Source: Henckelia pumila
Lineage: Eukaryota > Streptophyta > Magnoliopsida > Lamiales > Gesneriaceae
NCBI RefSeq assembly: GCF_033568475.1
Contig: NC_133123.1
Location: 131,846,930 to 131,910,929, forward strand
Direction: 5' to 3'
Length of the DNA: 64,000 bases
In this document: positions 44,745 through 56,921 of the stretch, in pieces
Position numbering within the stretch: position 1 is the first letter of the stretch
Layout of the letters: each line of letters starts with the position of its first letter
Made by a program: the position numbers and the translations under genes
Notes under the pieces: generated by a model
What the model saw: only the letters and a program-made list of their open reading frames with translations
The model's database searches: none
What the model was told of the DNA's origin: nothing

Positions 44745-47700
44745 GGATCTTCTTCTTCCTCTGGTTCGGGAGGTATTGTCCGTTATGGTAAGAAGGACAA
44801 GTGTGATCACTGTGGGAAGAACCATCCATCCGACAAGTGCCGTAGAGCTTCTGGAGCTTGTTTCCGTTGTGGAGAGACTGGTCATATCCGGAGAGATTGT
44901 CCAATGTCTGGGGGAGGCGGTTCTGGTTCTGGTTCAGGATCGGGTTCTCAGGCTACCGTACAGCAAAGGTCGCAGGGACAGTCTGCTGGGAGTTCTCATT
45001 TGAGGCCACGAGCTTCTGGCCAGGTGTTTGCCCTGAGACATGATCAGGCTGTGGAGGAGAATGAGAAAGTCATCGCAGGTACATTTATGCTTTATGGTAT
45101 ACCTGCTCTTGTACTTATTGACACTGGTGCATCTCATTCCTTCATTTCTGCACGTTTTGTTAAGAGGCATAAGTTACCATGCATTGCACTAGACGTAGTG
45201 ATGTCTGTTTCTACTCCGACGGGCCAATCTGCTTTGGCTAAGCGTCTAGTGATGGGTTGCCCTTTAGAGTTCGAAGGGAACGTTCTGTTGGCGAATCTCA
45301 TGGTCCTGGCGATGGACGACTTTGATTGCATTCTGGGAATAGATGTGCTGACTACCTATCGAGCTTCAGTGGACTGCTATCAGAGATTAGTACGCTTTCA
45401 TCCGGAAGGGAGTGAGAGTTGGTTTTTCTATGGTGAGGGAGCGCGACCCCCGATGCCTTTGGTATCAGCTTTGAGAGCCTGTCGAGCTCTAGAGTCTGGC
45501 GGGGAAGGCTACCTTATCTATGCAGTTGATTTGTCCGCTGAGAGTATTGGGATAGAGAGCATTCCTGTTGTGGATGAATTTCCAGATGTGTTTCCTGATG
45601 AGATTCCGGGTTTTCCTCCTGCTAGGGAAGTCGAGTTTGGCATAGAGTTGATGCCGGGTACTTCGCCTATTTCTAGAGCACCGTATCGTCTGGCACCGTC
45701 AGAGATGCGTGAGTTGAAGAATCAGCTACAGGAACTTTTGGACAAGGGGTACATTCGTCCTAGTGTATCTCCTTGGGGAGCTCCTGTTCTCTTCGTGAAG
45801 AAGAAGGATGGGTCGATGCGACTGTGCATTGACTATCGGCAGCTGAATCGAGTGACTGTGAAGAACAAGTATCCGTTGCCTCGTGTTGATGACTTGTTTG
45901 ACCAGTTGCAGGGCACATCAATTTACTCCAAGATTGACTTGAGATCTGGGTATCATCAGTTGAGAGTCCGTGATCAGGACGTAGCCAAGACTGCATTCCG
46001 TACTCGCTATGGGCATTACGAGTTCCTAGTGATGCCATTTGGTTTGACTAATGCGCCGGCTATATTCATGGATCTGATGAACCGTGTCTTCAGGGAGTAT
46101 TTGGACAAGTTTGTCGTGGTCTTCATTGACGACATCCTGGTTTATTCGCGTAATACGGAAGAGCATGTTTCTCACTTGCGGTTAGTACTGCAGACTCTTC
46201 AAGATGAGCAGTTGTACGCCAAGCTGAGCAAGTGTGAGTTCTGGATGGATAGAGTGGTTTTTCTTGGCCATATCATATCCAGGGAAGGGATTTCTGTTGA
46301 TCCAAGCAAGATTGAAGCGGTACTTAATTGGTCGCGTCCGACGACAGTTGCTGAGATCCGTAGTTTTCTGGGTCTAGCAGGGTATTATCGTCGCTTCATT
46401 CTGAACTTCTCTCAGTTAGCTCGACCGTTGACGCAGCTTACCCGCAAGGGTGTGGATTTTGAGTGGTCCTCCGAGTGTGAGGAGAATTTTCGTGAGCTTC
46501 GACGGCGGTTGACTTCTGCGCCGGTGTTAGCATTACCGTCAGGATCTGAAGGGTATGTAGTTTACACGGATGCTTCTCTTCAGGGGTTAGGTTGTGTCCT
46601 GACTCAGAATGGGCATGTGATCGCATACGCTTCTAGACAGCTAAAGCTTCACGAGGACAACTACCCAGTTCATGATTTGGAATTGGCAGCCAAAGTGTTC
46701 GCTTTGAAGATCTGGCGTCATTATCTGTATGGCGAGAAATTTGAGATCTTCACCGACCATAAAAGTCTCAAATATTTGTTCACTCAGGCGGAGTTGAACA
46801 TGAGGCAGAGACGTTGGATGGACTTGCTTAAGGACTATGATTGCGAGATTAAGTACCATCCGGGAGCTGCTAATCTCACCGCTGATGCCTTGAGTCGCAA
46901 GGTGCGACTATCCGCACTTCAGACTTGTTCGATGTCTAGTGCGATCAGTGACTGTTGTACTTCAGGTTTTACCTTCAAGCATAAGAAAGGTATGCAGAGT
47001 ATCCAGATGTTTGCGATATTATCTGAGCCAGCCTTGTACTCGCAGATCCGAGATGCTCAGATGTCTGATTCAAAGACCCAGCGTTTAGCTTGTCTAGCTA
47101 ACGAGGGTAGCTCGTCTGGATTTCATTATCAGTCAGATGGCTTTCTGTGTTTGTCTGGTAGGCTTGTGATTCCACAGGATGAAGAGTTGCGAGAGGAGAT
47201 TTTATCTCAGGCACATCGCACTAAGTTGAGTATTCATCCTGGGAGCAACAAGATGTACAAGGATCTACGTACTCGTTTCTGGTGGAAGGGAATGAAACGC
47301 AGTGTTTATCAGTTTGTTTCGAGATGTTTGGTGTGTCAACAGGTCAAGGAAGAGCACCGACGACCTGGAGGATTGCTTCACAGTCTGCCTATTCCTGAAT
47401 GGAAATGGGAGTTTATTACTATGGACTTTGTGACCCATTTGCCGGTATCTCCGAGGAACTGTAATGCTATCTGGGTTGTGGTGGACCGACTCACCAAGTC
47501 AACGCATTTCATTGCCTATAGCCGAGAGTACTCTGTGGATCGCATGGCTCGGTTGTACATTCAGGAGATCGTTCGACTTCATGGAGTGCCTGTGAGCATT
47601 GTCAGCGATCGGGACCCCAGGTTTACTTCTAGGTTCTGGGGGAGTGTTCAGCGTGCGATGGGTACTACTCTCAGTTTGAGTACAGCCTATCATTCGGAGA

Positions 47701-48458
47701 ATGATGGTCAGTCAGAGCGCACTATCCGTACGTTAGAGGATATGCTTAGAGCGTGCGTCATGGATTTTGGTTCAGCCTGGCAGGATCATTTGCCGTTGAT
47801 CGAGTTCGCTTACAACAACAGCTATCACACTAGTATTGGGATGGCACCTTTTGAAGCGTTGTATGGGCGACGTTGTCGTACTCCACTCTTCTGGGAAGAA
47901 GTGGGGGAGAGACAGGCTGAAGGACCGGAGTTTATCCAGCAGGCGATAGACATTGTTGATCAGATAAAGAAACGGATTAAGACTGCACAGGATCGTCAGG
48001 CCAGTTATGCTAATATCAAGCGTAGGCCTTTGCAGTTCGAGGTCGGGGAGAAAGTGTTTCTAAGAGTGTCACCTTTTCGCAAGATTCTCAGATTTGGCCT
48101 TAAGGGCAAGTTGTCTCCCAGGTTTATCGGTCCGTTTGAGATCTTGGAGAGCATTGGCGATTTGGCTTATCGACTAGCACTGCCACCGCATATATCTAGT
48201 ATTCACAACGTGTTCCACGTATCTCTGTTGCGACGATATGTGGCGGATGAATCTCATATTCTGCAGCGATCTGAGGTTCAGGTAGACAAGGATTTGACTT
48301 ATGTTGAGAAACCTCTTCGCATCCTTGATTATAAATATAAGGTTTTACGGAACAAAGTCATTCCTTTGGTTTTAGTTCAGTGGCAGCGCCGAGGCACTGA
48401 GGAAGCTACTTGGGAGCTTGAAGACAGGATGCGTAAAGACCATCCTGAGTTGTTTTGA
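44745..48458 (+). CDS. GypC zinc knuckles and Pol, open frame after the TAG
   Basis: In frame with Gag. Zinc knuckles [13 protein letters not shown] (44802-44840) and [14 protein letters not shown] (44859-44900); protease [12 protein letters not shown] near 45117; [18 protein letters not shown] and the catalytic FIDDILVYS near 46123; RNase [15 protein letters not shown] near 46559; integrase zinc-binding [15 protein letters not shown] with CLVCQQVK; and a catalytic core with MDFVTHLP (47421), SDRDPRFTS (47605) and DGQSERTIR (47704). The usual YHPQTDGQ reads YHSENDGQ here. The C-terminal tail [22 protein letters not shown] is chromodomain-like and in this group may steer insertion to chromatin. 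The first ATG after the TAG (44904) would miss the zinc knuckles. All catalytic residues are present. Confidence 0.95.
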   Translation, partial: GSSSSSGSGGIVRYGKKDKCDHCGKNHPSDKCRRASGACFRCGETGHIRRDCPMSGGGGSGSGSGSGSQATVQQRSQGQSAGSSHLRPRASGQVFALRHDQAVEENEKVIAGTFMLYGIPALVLIDTGASHSFISARFVKRHKLPCIALDVVMSVSTPTGQSALAKRLVMGCPLEFEGNVLLANLMVLAMDDFDCILGIDVLTTYRASVDCYQRLVRFHPEGSESWFFYGEGARPPMPLVSALRACRALESGGEGYLIYAVDLSAESIGIESIPVVDEFPDVFPDEIPGFPPAREVEFGIELMPGTSPISRAPYRLAPSEMRELKNQLQELLDKGYIRPSVSPWGAPVLFVKKKDGSMRLCIDYRQLNRVTVKNKYPLPRVDDLFDQLQGTSIYSKIDLRSGYHQLRVRDQDVAKTAFRTRYGHYEFLVMPFGLTNAPAIFMDLMNRVFREYLDKFVVVFIDDILVYSRNTEEHVSHLRLVLQTLQDEQLYAKLSKCEFWMDRVVFLGHIISREGISVDPSKIEAVLNWSRPTTVAEIRSFLGLAGYYRRFILNFSQLARPLTQLTRKGVDFEWSSECEENFRELRRRLTSAPVLALPSGSEGYVVYTDASLQGLGCVLTQNGHVIAYASRQLKLHEDNYPVHDLELAAKVFALKIWRHYLYGEKFEIFTDHKSLKYLFTQAELNMRQRRWMDLLKDYDCEIKYHPGAANLTADALSRKVRLSALQTCSMSSAISDCCTSGFTFKHKKGMQSIQMFAILSEPALYSQIRDAQMSDSKTQRLACLANEGSSSGFHYQSDGFLCLSGRLVIPQDEELREEILSQAHRTKLSIHPGSNKMYKDLRTRFWWKGMKRSVYQFVSRCLVCQQVKEEHRRPGGLLHSLPIPEWKWEFITMDFVTHLPVSPRNCNAIWVVVDRLTKSTHFIAYSREYSVDRMARLYIQEIVRLHGVPVSIVSDRDPRFTSRFWGSVQRAMGTTLSLSTAYHSENDGQSERTIRTLEDMLRACVMDFGSAWQDHLPLIEFAYNNSYHTSIGMAPFEALYGRRCRTPLFWEEVGERQAEGPEFIQQAIDIVDQIKKRIKTAQDRQASYANIKRRPLQFEVGEKVFLRVSPFRKILRFGLKGKLSPRFIGPFEILESIGDLAYRLALPPHISSIHNVFHVSLLRRYVADESHILQRSEVQVDKDLTYVEKPLRILDYKYKVLRNKVIPLVLVQWQRRGTEEATWELEDRMRKDHPELF

Positions 48459-48561
48459 TTTCATTCTTTAAGTTGTATTCAGTTGCAAACTCTGTAAACG
48501 TTCGATTTGAATAAAGAATGTTTTTGACTTCTGTATTTGCATTCGGTACTTAAGATCTGAT

Positions 48562-48593
48562 TTCGAGGACGAAATATCTTAAGTGGGGGAGAA
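48562..48593 (+). other. GypC TTCGAGGACGAA box and polypurine tract
   Basis: The box is at 48562-48573, and AAGTGGGGGAGAA (48581-48593) lies directly before the right LTR. Confidence 0.85.
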
Positions 48594-49933
48594 TGTAGTA
48601 GCCCGTGCCCTAATTGAGTAATTAAAGGATTAATGCTAATTAATTGAATTAGGCATCGGACGGATCGGAAGCTCCGAAGGGACGATCGGAAGCTCCGATC
48701 GGGATCGGAAGCTCCGATGAGGATCGGAGGCACCGATGATATTACGTCATCCATGACGTGTGGCTGGATCGGAAGCTCCGATCAGGATCGGACGTTCCGA
48801 TCACCCCTATCCGGAGTCAACAAGTGATATTTTGACACGTGGCAGATCAGGATCTTCGGAAGCTCCGATGGCAGGATCGGACGTTCCGATCGAGGTTCGG
48901 ACGTTCCGATCAGGGATCGGAAGTTCCGATCGTTGTCTATAAATAGAAGTCCGAGACTTCACTTTCATTTGCCAATTCCGAGTTCTCTTTTCCTTTCTAG
49001 TCCTTTTCGAGCTGTTCTAGTCTTCTTAGGCTTGGTCCGGAGGTCGGAGAGGCGTTCGGTAGTCGTAGCGGAGTTGTGCCCAAGTTCTGGAGGCATCGAC
49101 ATCAAAGGGCTAACGACGGACGAAGGTATAGCTTTTGCTTCCTATAAATATTTAGGAGTATGCAATAGCTTAGTTAAGGCTTTTAGAGCACTATAATGAT
49201 AGTAGTATCATTTGACAGTGTAGAGCAGACTATAGGCGTGGACCTAGAGTTGGTAGAGCTTGCACTGTATTGAGGTACGAAAGTACTGTTCGAGATATCC
49301 TGACTGAGTATGCATGTATTATATGACTGCATGATTTATATGCCATGATATTATGCTGCATTCATTTGCATCTTGCTGTATCTCCTTCGAGATGTCTGTT
49401 AGTAGGGTTGTACCCTATCCTGTTAGTGGATGGACTTCCATCGATTTGGGTCCGGCGTATCCACAGTTATCTCGGTATGGGAGCCACCTCCTGAAGCGAC
49501 GGCACAGCGTGCTACATACCAGGGCCCGGTCTGTCTCTGTTATCTGATCCTTGACCTCGAGTCTATAGGGAGTTCACTTTGCATGCATGTATACTCATAC
49601 TCTCGCACTGAGCGTTTTATGCTCACGTCTCGTACTCTGTATTTTCTGGACACCCTATTCCATGGGGCAGGTTTGCGATTGGACGAGGAGGGTGGATCCA
49701 GGAGGGGCTAGTCAGTGGTTGGCCAGCTGGAGCTTCGTCTAGGTTTTATTACTGTTGTTTTGGGTTTATACAGCTATTCGATTTGGTTGTATATTATTGG
49801 ATAATTACAGATTCCTTTTCTTGGGATTGTATAATGTTATTGGTTTCCGCAGTTTCATTCTGATATCTGTTTAATTAAGTTAATTTCATGCATAAGTTCT
49901 GTTTAGTAGGTGATCCGGGTAAGGGTCACTACA
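48594..49933 (+). repeat. GypC right LTR (1340 bp)
   Basis: Same length as the left LTR; differences lie at five places (for example GAAGG/GAAGA near 48680, AGAAGT/AGAAGG near 48950, TAATTT/TAATTG near 49886). TATA box at 48938-48945. Confidence 0.97.
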
Positions 49934-51404
49934 GAATTTTCGAACACAGTAGGGAGAGGGGCGGCCGAAAACCCTAAGAGAGGAGGCTCTAGGTTTTCAA
50001 AAATTATGCCTGTGATTGTTTCAATTTCTGTACTGCAATAACTTATTTATAATGTGGGCTGCTAACAGCTTAGGGCCCATTAGTCATAAGTTCAAACCTG
50101 ACAAGCAAAGCCCGCATGTTCAAAAATTAATATAAAATTCATCGTGACTCAGATTGATAAACCAATTTCACCAATGTGCACAGAAACTATTTCTGCATCT
50201 TTTAAAGTCAAGACAAATTTTTTGAATCCGAATTCAGTGGTTTCCAAAAATGTCCATCAATATGTCATTTTAGGAAATCTTACTCCCTCTACTTTTAAAT
50301 AAGAAGTCCTACTTCTTTATCCACTAAATTTAACTCTTTAAATTTAATTATCTCAACGGAAATTAGAAATTCATTACTTGTGTGACCCTCAATGGTTCAG
50401 GGATACAGCTAGCCGTGGGCTCACAACTCCTTGTGACTCGGAACAACAATTTCCGACTTGCCCATCGAATCATGATAAGAGCGTCTAGAAACATCGCCCC
50501 ATGATTCCCTAGGTATCACTGATAGTGCCTGCAAGAACCAGTAGATTTTGGTTAGCGCACAGTACGGTCCCTTCAACCATATATCCCGATCGAATCAACA
50601 ACCATTGGTAAATCGAGAGTCGTTCGAGATTCGATAACTATGCAATGCATCTTGAAGATCAAATAGTGACATCGCATGTGCTACTAAGAAACCATTTCTT
50701 AAAGCACATCATGTACTCTGGCCAGAGTTTTGTCACACTAATATCTCCTCAGATTGCATAGGATATCCACACTCGCAAGTGTGTGGTGAATCCTTGACAA
50801 CAAAGCATCGACTCCTATATGTGTCGTAACTGTACCCAATCCCAACACCTGATGACCCTAATAGAGTCGGTAAACGAGTCAAAGCACAGTACTAGCATAT
50901 AGAGTCTCAATGATGTTTCAAGTAATAAGGACTAATGGTGTACAACCAAAACCGCGGACTATATCCACTCGATAAGTGATAACCACTTGGAAAGTCCGAA
51001 TAGGGTAGTTCGATCATTCATCATATGAATATCCATTTGCATGCTTCGAACATCTCTATGTTCCATACCAATGAAACATGGTACTCGGCATCGCAAATGC
51101 TAGTCTCAATCTTGAGCGATCCTTATCCTTATTTGTGGACGGCTCAATTGACTAGAAACTGTTTAGAATATACAGTGAACATAAGATGTGTTTCATGATA
51201 GTGATCTCTCTATATTCACAATCTCATCTTACTTTATTATATTCAAGGTCTTTATCAAAATAGCAATAGTATATCATTATATAATAATAAGATAAAGTGA
51301 ACGTCATTTAAAGAACGTATATTATATTAAACAAAGATTGTTTACAAAAAGAGACTCTCAAAGCCCTTAGCCACAAGTTGGCTAACAGGGCATCAACTCT
51401 TTCA
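49934..51404 (-). repeat. CopA-2 3' LTR, proximal piece
   Basis: It starts with the second GAATT and matches the 5' LTR from about 59034 to its end. It contains the TATA box on the - strand (complement of TTATTTATA, near 50044). Both pieces joined give 1840 bp against 1841 for the 5' LTR. Confidence 0.94.
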
Positions 51405-51419
51405 ATCTCCCACTTGCCC
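51405..51419 (-). other. CopA-2 polypurine tract
   Basis: Read on the - strand this is GGGCAAGTGGGAGAT, identical to CopA-1, and it overlaps the pol stop by one base. Confidence 0.87.
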
Positions 51420-52003
51420 TAAAGCCAACTAGTCATACTACGTAGTCCCATTGCTTCGCGATGTTTGTCAAATAATGGTCCTGGCAAGGGCTTAGTAAGT
51501 GGATCAGCGATATTATCTGCAGAGGCCACTCTCTCGACAGTGATGTCTCCTCTTTCCACGATCTCCCGGATGATGTGGTATTTCCTCAGTACGTGTTTGG
51601 ATCTTTGATGAGACCTTGGTTCCTTTGCCTGAGCAACGGCACCCATGTTGTCACAGTACACCGGGACTGGACCAACAGCTTTAGGAATAATGCCCAACTC
51701 TTGGACGAAATTCCTCATCCAAACGGCCTCTTTAGCAGCAGCTGATGCCGCAATGTATTCTGCCTCAGTGGTGAAATTCGTTGTGGTGTCCTTCTTGGAA
51801 CTCTTCCAAGAGACAACACCGCCATTGAGCATGAACACAAATCCAGAGGTTGACTTCGAGTCATCCACGTCACTTTGGAAGCTAGAATCGGTATAGCCTT
51901 CCAATTTCAGTTCTCTTCCTCCATAAACCATGAATACATTCTTAGTTCTTCTCAAGTACTTAAGAATATCCTTCACGGCTTTCCAATGCATTTGACCGGG
52001 ATT
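51419..52003 (-). pseudogene. CopA-2 RNase H and C-terminal end of Pol
   Basis: It resumes on the far side of solo LTR-2 with NPGQMHWKAVKDIL, then RNase H YTDSSFQSDVDDSKSTSG, FTTEAEYIAASAAAKEAVW, VYCDNMGAVAQAKEP and the end MGLRSMTSWL. It is nearly identical to CopA-1 residues 681-872, with a few replacements (NFTTEAEY where CopA-1 has DSTTEAEY). There is no stop inside this piece. Confidence 0.92.
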
Positions 52004-52008
52004 GGCTT

Positions 52009-53591
52009 TGTTAGAACCTAATGGGGGGGGGGGGGGATTAGGTTCTTTGGCAACTTTAGCAATTTAAAGCGATTATACTAAACGCAAGCGGAATACTAGT
52101 AAAGCAATCAAATATAAAGCGGTAAATAAATGCGTAAAGTAAATAAAGCAGTAAAAGAGAGATAGGAATTGTTTATGGAAGTTCGACGATAAATCGTCTA
52201 CGTCTCCCCTTCTTGGTTAAGTACGATTAACCAAGGATCCACTAGCACTCGAACACTTGGCCTTGATGGCTCCAAGGATAGCCTTTACAACTCAACACGA
52301 TCACCGCGCCGATACAACTCGAACACTTGGCCTTAATGGCTCCAAGGATAGCCTCAACAAAAACACTTGGCTTCACACTCAAGTGTTTACAACAATCTCA
52401 CAATACACTTGGCTTCACACTAAGTGTTTACAACAATAGCACAACCAACTCACAAACTATTTTCACAAATAACTCTCAAATATTGATTGAGCACTTTGGT
52501 AGAGAGAATATTGCTTGCAAATGAGAGAAGAAATGAGTTGGGATATCTCTAAATGGTCTTGGAAAGCCTCTATTTATAGTTGGCAAAGATTTGAATTTGA
52601 ATTTGTGTGCTTGGAGCGTTTATTGGGAAGCCAAGAAGTAGAGACAAAGTGTAGGCGCCGCTGCCTTCTTTTTCCAGCACTGAGCAGATTTTGTGGAAAA
52701 ATCATATCTCTTAATATAACCGTTGGATTGAGCTCAAATTTAGACAGTCGCTTGAACGGTGGAGATTGAATTTTAAAGAATCAAACACGTCCAGTAAATC
52801 TCGGAAGTCGCAAAATCACGTTCTCGCTTTTGTTCTGAGCATTACTATTCAAAAATTCGAATCTCACAATCCATCCGTTGGATTGGCCTGAAATTAACAC
52901 ACAATCTTTGTAACATCCCGATATGGATAGTGATTGGTGGAGATTGGATTTGGATGCCTCCATCGATTCCAGTAGTCTTTTGAATCCGATACTTCAGCAG
53001 TTAGCTCCTTGCAGAAATAGCTACTGTTCAACATATTTGCAAAAATCATAACTCCATATCCAGCCGTTGGATTGATTTGAAATTTGGATAAAGACTTTAA
53101 AACATCATGGAAATCCATGTGATCGGTGGAGATCGGATTTTAATAACCGAAGCATTCCCAGGTATTTTCTGAAGTTGAGTCTTCATAGTTCATTCCTTGC
53201 AGAAGTAAGTACTGTGCAGCTTTGTTAAAAAAAATCATATCTCCATATCCAGCCGTTGGATTGCTATGAAATTTGGAGAGAAGCTTGAGAACATCCTGAT
53301 CTTGATTTTCACTATTGGAGATCTGATTTGGAATATTGGAAAGTGCCCGGTGAATTTTGCAAGTTTTTGCTTTATAATATTGTCTTGTCCTTGTCCATTT
53401 CTTTTACAACTTCAAAGTAACTTCCAAGAATTTGATTGTTAATATGATCTAATCTGCAAAGTCTCACTTTAAATGGTTAGTAACAATTAACCGAGTTTTG
53501 TAATCATCAAAACATAATAATATGAGATTTGTTAATGCATTAAAAACATTAATCTCATAACACAAGATTTATATGCGTTTAAGGCGTAACA
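52009..53591 (-). repeat. Solo LTR-2 (1583 bp) inserted in CopA-2 pol
   Basis: Ends TGTTAGAACC and GCGTAACA, with the exact target duplication GGCTT (52004-52008 and 53592-53596). A - strand TATA box (complement of CTATTTATAG, 52570-52579) gives the orientation. No gene, primer site or second LTR is present. Near the left end an inverted repeat AGAACCTAAT / ATTAGGTTCT flanks a G-run of about 14 (52023-52036). Four degenerate copies of a module with the core CCGTTGGATTG lie at 52697-53330. Confidence 0.88.
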
Positions 53592-53596
53592 GGCTT

Positions 53597-56500
53597 GATA
53601 TCTGCTCGTGACACTCAGAGCAAATGCCACATCCGGTCTGGTAGATATCATCCCATACATGATACTCCCTATGGCTGACGCATATGGTATGTGTGTCATT
53701 TTCTCTATCTCTTCGTCAGTCTTGGGACACATAGACTTGGATAGAGAGACTCCATGACACAAAGGTAGATGTCCTCTCTTGGACTCATCCATTGAAAACC
53801 TTTTCAATATAGTGTCGATGTAGGTAGCTTGAGTAAGTCCAATCATTCTCTTAGATCTATATCTATAGATCTGTATCCCTAGAATATAGGACGCCTCACC
53901 CAAATCCTTCATCGAGAATCTACCTGACAACCATATCTTTGTTGACTGCAACATCCCTACATCATTCTCAATGAGTAAGATGTCATCAACATAAAGTACT
54001 AAGAATGTCACAGCATCCTTAACTACTTTCTTGTACACGCACGGTTCCTCCGGGTTCTTGATGAAACCAAAGTCCTTTATTGTTTCATCAAATTTCTGGT
54101 TCCAACTTCTTGATGCCTGTTTGAGACCATAGATCGATCTCTGAAACTTAAATACCTTATGCTCACTTCCCATGGATGTGAATCCCTCGGGCTGCATCAT
54201 ATAGATTTCTTCCTTAATGTTTCCATTAAGAAATGCAGTCTTCACATCCATTTGTCATATCTCGTAGTCATACCAAGCTGCTATGGCAATAAGGATTCTT
54301 ATGGACTTGAACATTGCGACTGGTGAAAAGGTTTCATCATAGTCAACTCCTTGTCTTTGAGTATAACCTTTTGCAACCAATCGTGCCTTGTAGGTCAGTA
54401 CCTTACCATCAGGCCCAATCTTTCTCTTGTAGATCCATTTAAACCCTATTGGAACTATTTCATCGGGAGGATCTACTAAAGGCCAAACTTGGTTTGCATG
54501 CATCGAGTCTATTTCCGACTGCATAGCTTCAAGCCATAAGTTCGAATCAGCATCAGAAATTGCTTCCTTGAAGTTTCTCGGATCACATCCAATGTCGGGT
54601 TCACTTTGATCCCCTTCAAGAAGAAGACCATATCTAATAGGAGGCCTAGAAGTCCTCTCGGATCTTCTAGTAATAGGCGTGTCTTGTGATGATTCTTGAG
54701 GTATAGGATCGTTATTTTGTATCTCGGGTTCTTCTCGAATTTCTTCGAGTTCCATCATCTTGCCTTTCTTATCCAATAAGAACTCCTTCTCCAAGAAGGT
54801 GGCATTCCTTGAAACAAACACTTTTGTTTCAGTAGGATGATATAAATAATATCCGATTGAATTCTTCGGATACCCTACAAAATAACATAAGGTAAATCGA
54901 CTATCCAACTTATCTCCCACTATCTGCTTCACGTGAGCAAGACATCCCCAAATCCTCAAGTACGAATACTTAGGAGCTTTTCCATTCCATAACTCGTATG
55001 GTGTTTTGTCCACTGCTTTAGTGTGGACGTTGTTCAACAACAATACCGCCGTTTCAAGAGCATAGCCCCAAAACGAAGGTGGGAGCTCAGTAAAGCTCAT
55101 CATAGATCGAACCATGTCCAACAAGGTTCGATTGCGACGCTCCGAAACACCATTCAGCTGAGGTGTCATAGGAGGAGTCCACTGAGAGAGAATCCCATTC
55201 TTTTTTGGATAATCCAAGAACTCGGTACTTAAGTATTCTCCACTTCGATCTGATCGAAGTGCTTTAATACTCTTACCTAGTTTGTTTTCTACTTCAGCCT
55301 TGAATTCTTTGAACTTTTCAAATGATTCAGACTTATATTTCATCAAATATAAGTACCCATACCTAGAATAATCATCAGTAAAGGTAATGAAGTAGGTGTG
55401 ACCAAATTTTGTACCAATATTAAATGGTCCGCAAACATCTGTATGGATCAAATCCAATAGATTTTGACAACGCTCAGGTTTTCCTTTGAAAGGAGATTTA
55501 GTCATTTTTTCTTTTAGGCAGGACTCACAAGTAGGTAGAGAGTTAATATTAGACATATCAAACATGCCCTCTCCCACTAGCTTGTTCATCCTCCTTGAGG
55601 AAACATGACCTAGCCTAGCATGCCATAGGTTTGCCGGGTTTTGATTATCAATTTTTCTTTTATTTGTTGTTACCGGTTTATCAACATAATTAATTGGAAC
55701 GTATTTTAATTTTAAGTTATATAGATCATTTTCAAGTTGTCCACATCCAATTAAACATTCATTCTTGTAAATATTGCAAATCCCATTCACAAAATTGCAA
55801 GAAAAACCATCTCTATCAAACATAGAAATAGAAATAATGTTTTTAACCAAATCTGGCACATATAAAAAATCTCTCAAAAATAACTTAAAATCATTCTGCA
55901 AAATTAAACAAATGTCTCCCACAGCTTTGGCTTCAACTCGAGAACCATTTCCGAGCCGCAGCTGGGTCTCACCCATCCTAAGCTTGCGACTTCTTGTCAT
56001 CACCTGCAAATCATTGCAAATGTGAGGTCCACATCCGGTATCCAATACCCAAGAAGTAGTATTAAGTGAAACATTTATTTCAATATAAAACATACCCTTC
56101 GCAGTTCGCAACTGCTCGAGATATTCCTTGCAGTTACGTTTCCAATGACCGGGTTTCTTGCAGTGATGGCAAACATCCTTGGATTTTTCCACGTTTGAAG
56201 CCTTTGTCTTGTTTTTCTTCTCGGGTCCGGTTTTCTTGGATGGGGCAGAACGTTTCTTACCCTTTGTACTTGGCCCCTTCTTAGCAGAAGAAGAGGAGCC
56301 CACCAAGAGAACCGGTTTATCCTTCTTTAAAGTGGCTTCATAAGTTACAAGCATATTGACCATCTCTTCAAGGGAGGCCTCTATCTTGTTCATATTGAAA
56401 TTCACCACAAAACCGTCAAACGATGAAGGAAGAGAGAGAAGTAATAAGTCTACATTGAGTTCATGCTCCAATACCAATTCAAGCGTTACCAACTTCTGAA

Positions 56501-56921
56501 TGAGCCAAATCACGCATACCCCATGATCACGGACCGAAGTCCCTTCACGCATGCAACACATCATTAACTCTTTTACAGTAGCGAACCTTTCAGCTCTCGA
56601 TTGAGCCCCAAAAAGTTCCTTGAGTTGTACGTGAATGTCAGCAGCATTCATGGTAACCTCAAATCACCTCTGGAGTTCATCAGACATCGAAGCTTGCATA
56701 TAGCATTTGGCCTTGATATCATGGTCCCACCATTTATCAAGTTTGGCCAACTCTTCCGGACTTATATCAGCTGGTGCTTCCTTCGGAGGAGATTTTTCTA
56801 ACACATAGAACATCTTCTCCGAGGTCAAGACAATCTTCAACTTACGGAACCATTCCGAATAGTTTGCGTCAGTCAGTTTGTTTTGTTCGAGAATAGAGAA
56901 TAGTGGATTGCGCGAATTCAT
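53597..56921 (-). pseudogene. CopA-2 gag-pol, main part
   Basis: Start ATG 56921 (MNSRNPLFSILEQNKL). In order: the Gag copia-type domain (YSEWFRKLKIVL, KWWDHDIKAKCYM, HDHGV-like region, LLLSLPSSFDGFVV); zinc knuckle CHHCKKPGHWKRNC; protease WVLDTGCGPHICND; pre-integrase LWHARLGHVSSRRM with CESC; integrase HTDVCGPF, LRSDRSGEY and NGVSERRNRT; RT KARLVAKGY and QMDVKTAFLNG; and the catalytic YVDD near 53980. Stops are TGA 56664-56666 and TGA 54255-54257; the latter replaces the TGG (Trp) that CopA-1 has in YEIWQMDV. The frame runs up to SRYQ, where solo LTR-2 interrupts it. Confidence 0.94.

Larger units (their letters stand above)
42638..49933 (+). mobile_element. GypC, young complete gypsy chromovirus (7296 bp)
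   Basis: Two 1340-bp LTRs differ at only five positions. The exact target duplication GAATT (42633-42637 and 49934-49938) lies inside the CopA-2 3' LTR, and joining the flanks restores that LTR. Primer site, Gag, Pol, and polypurine tract are all present. The polyprotein frame is intact except for one in-frame TAG between Gag and the zinc knuckles. Codon use is more GC-rich than in its neighbours. Confidence 0.97.
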
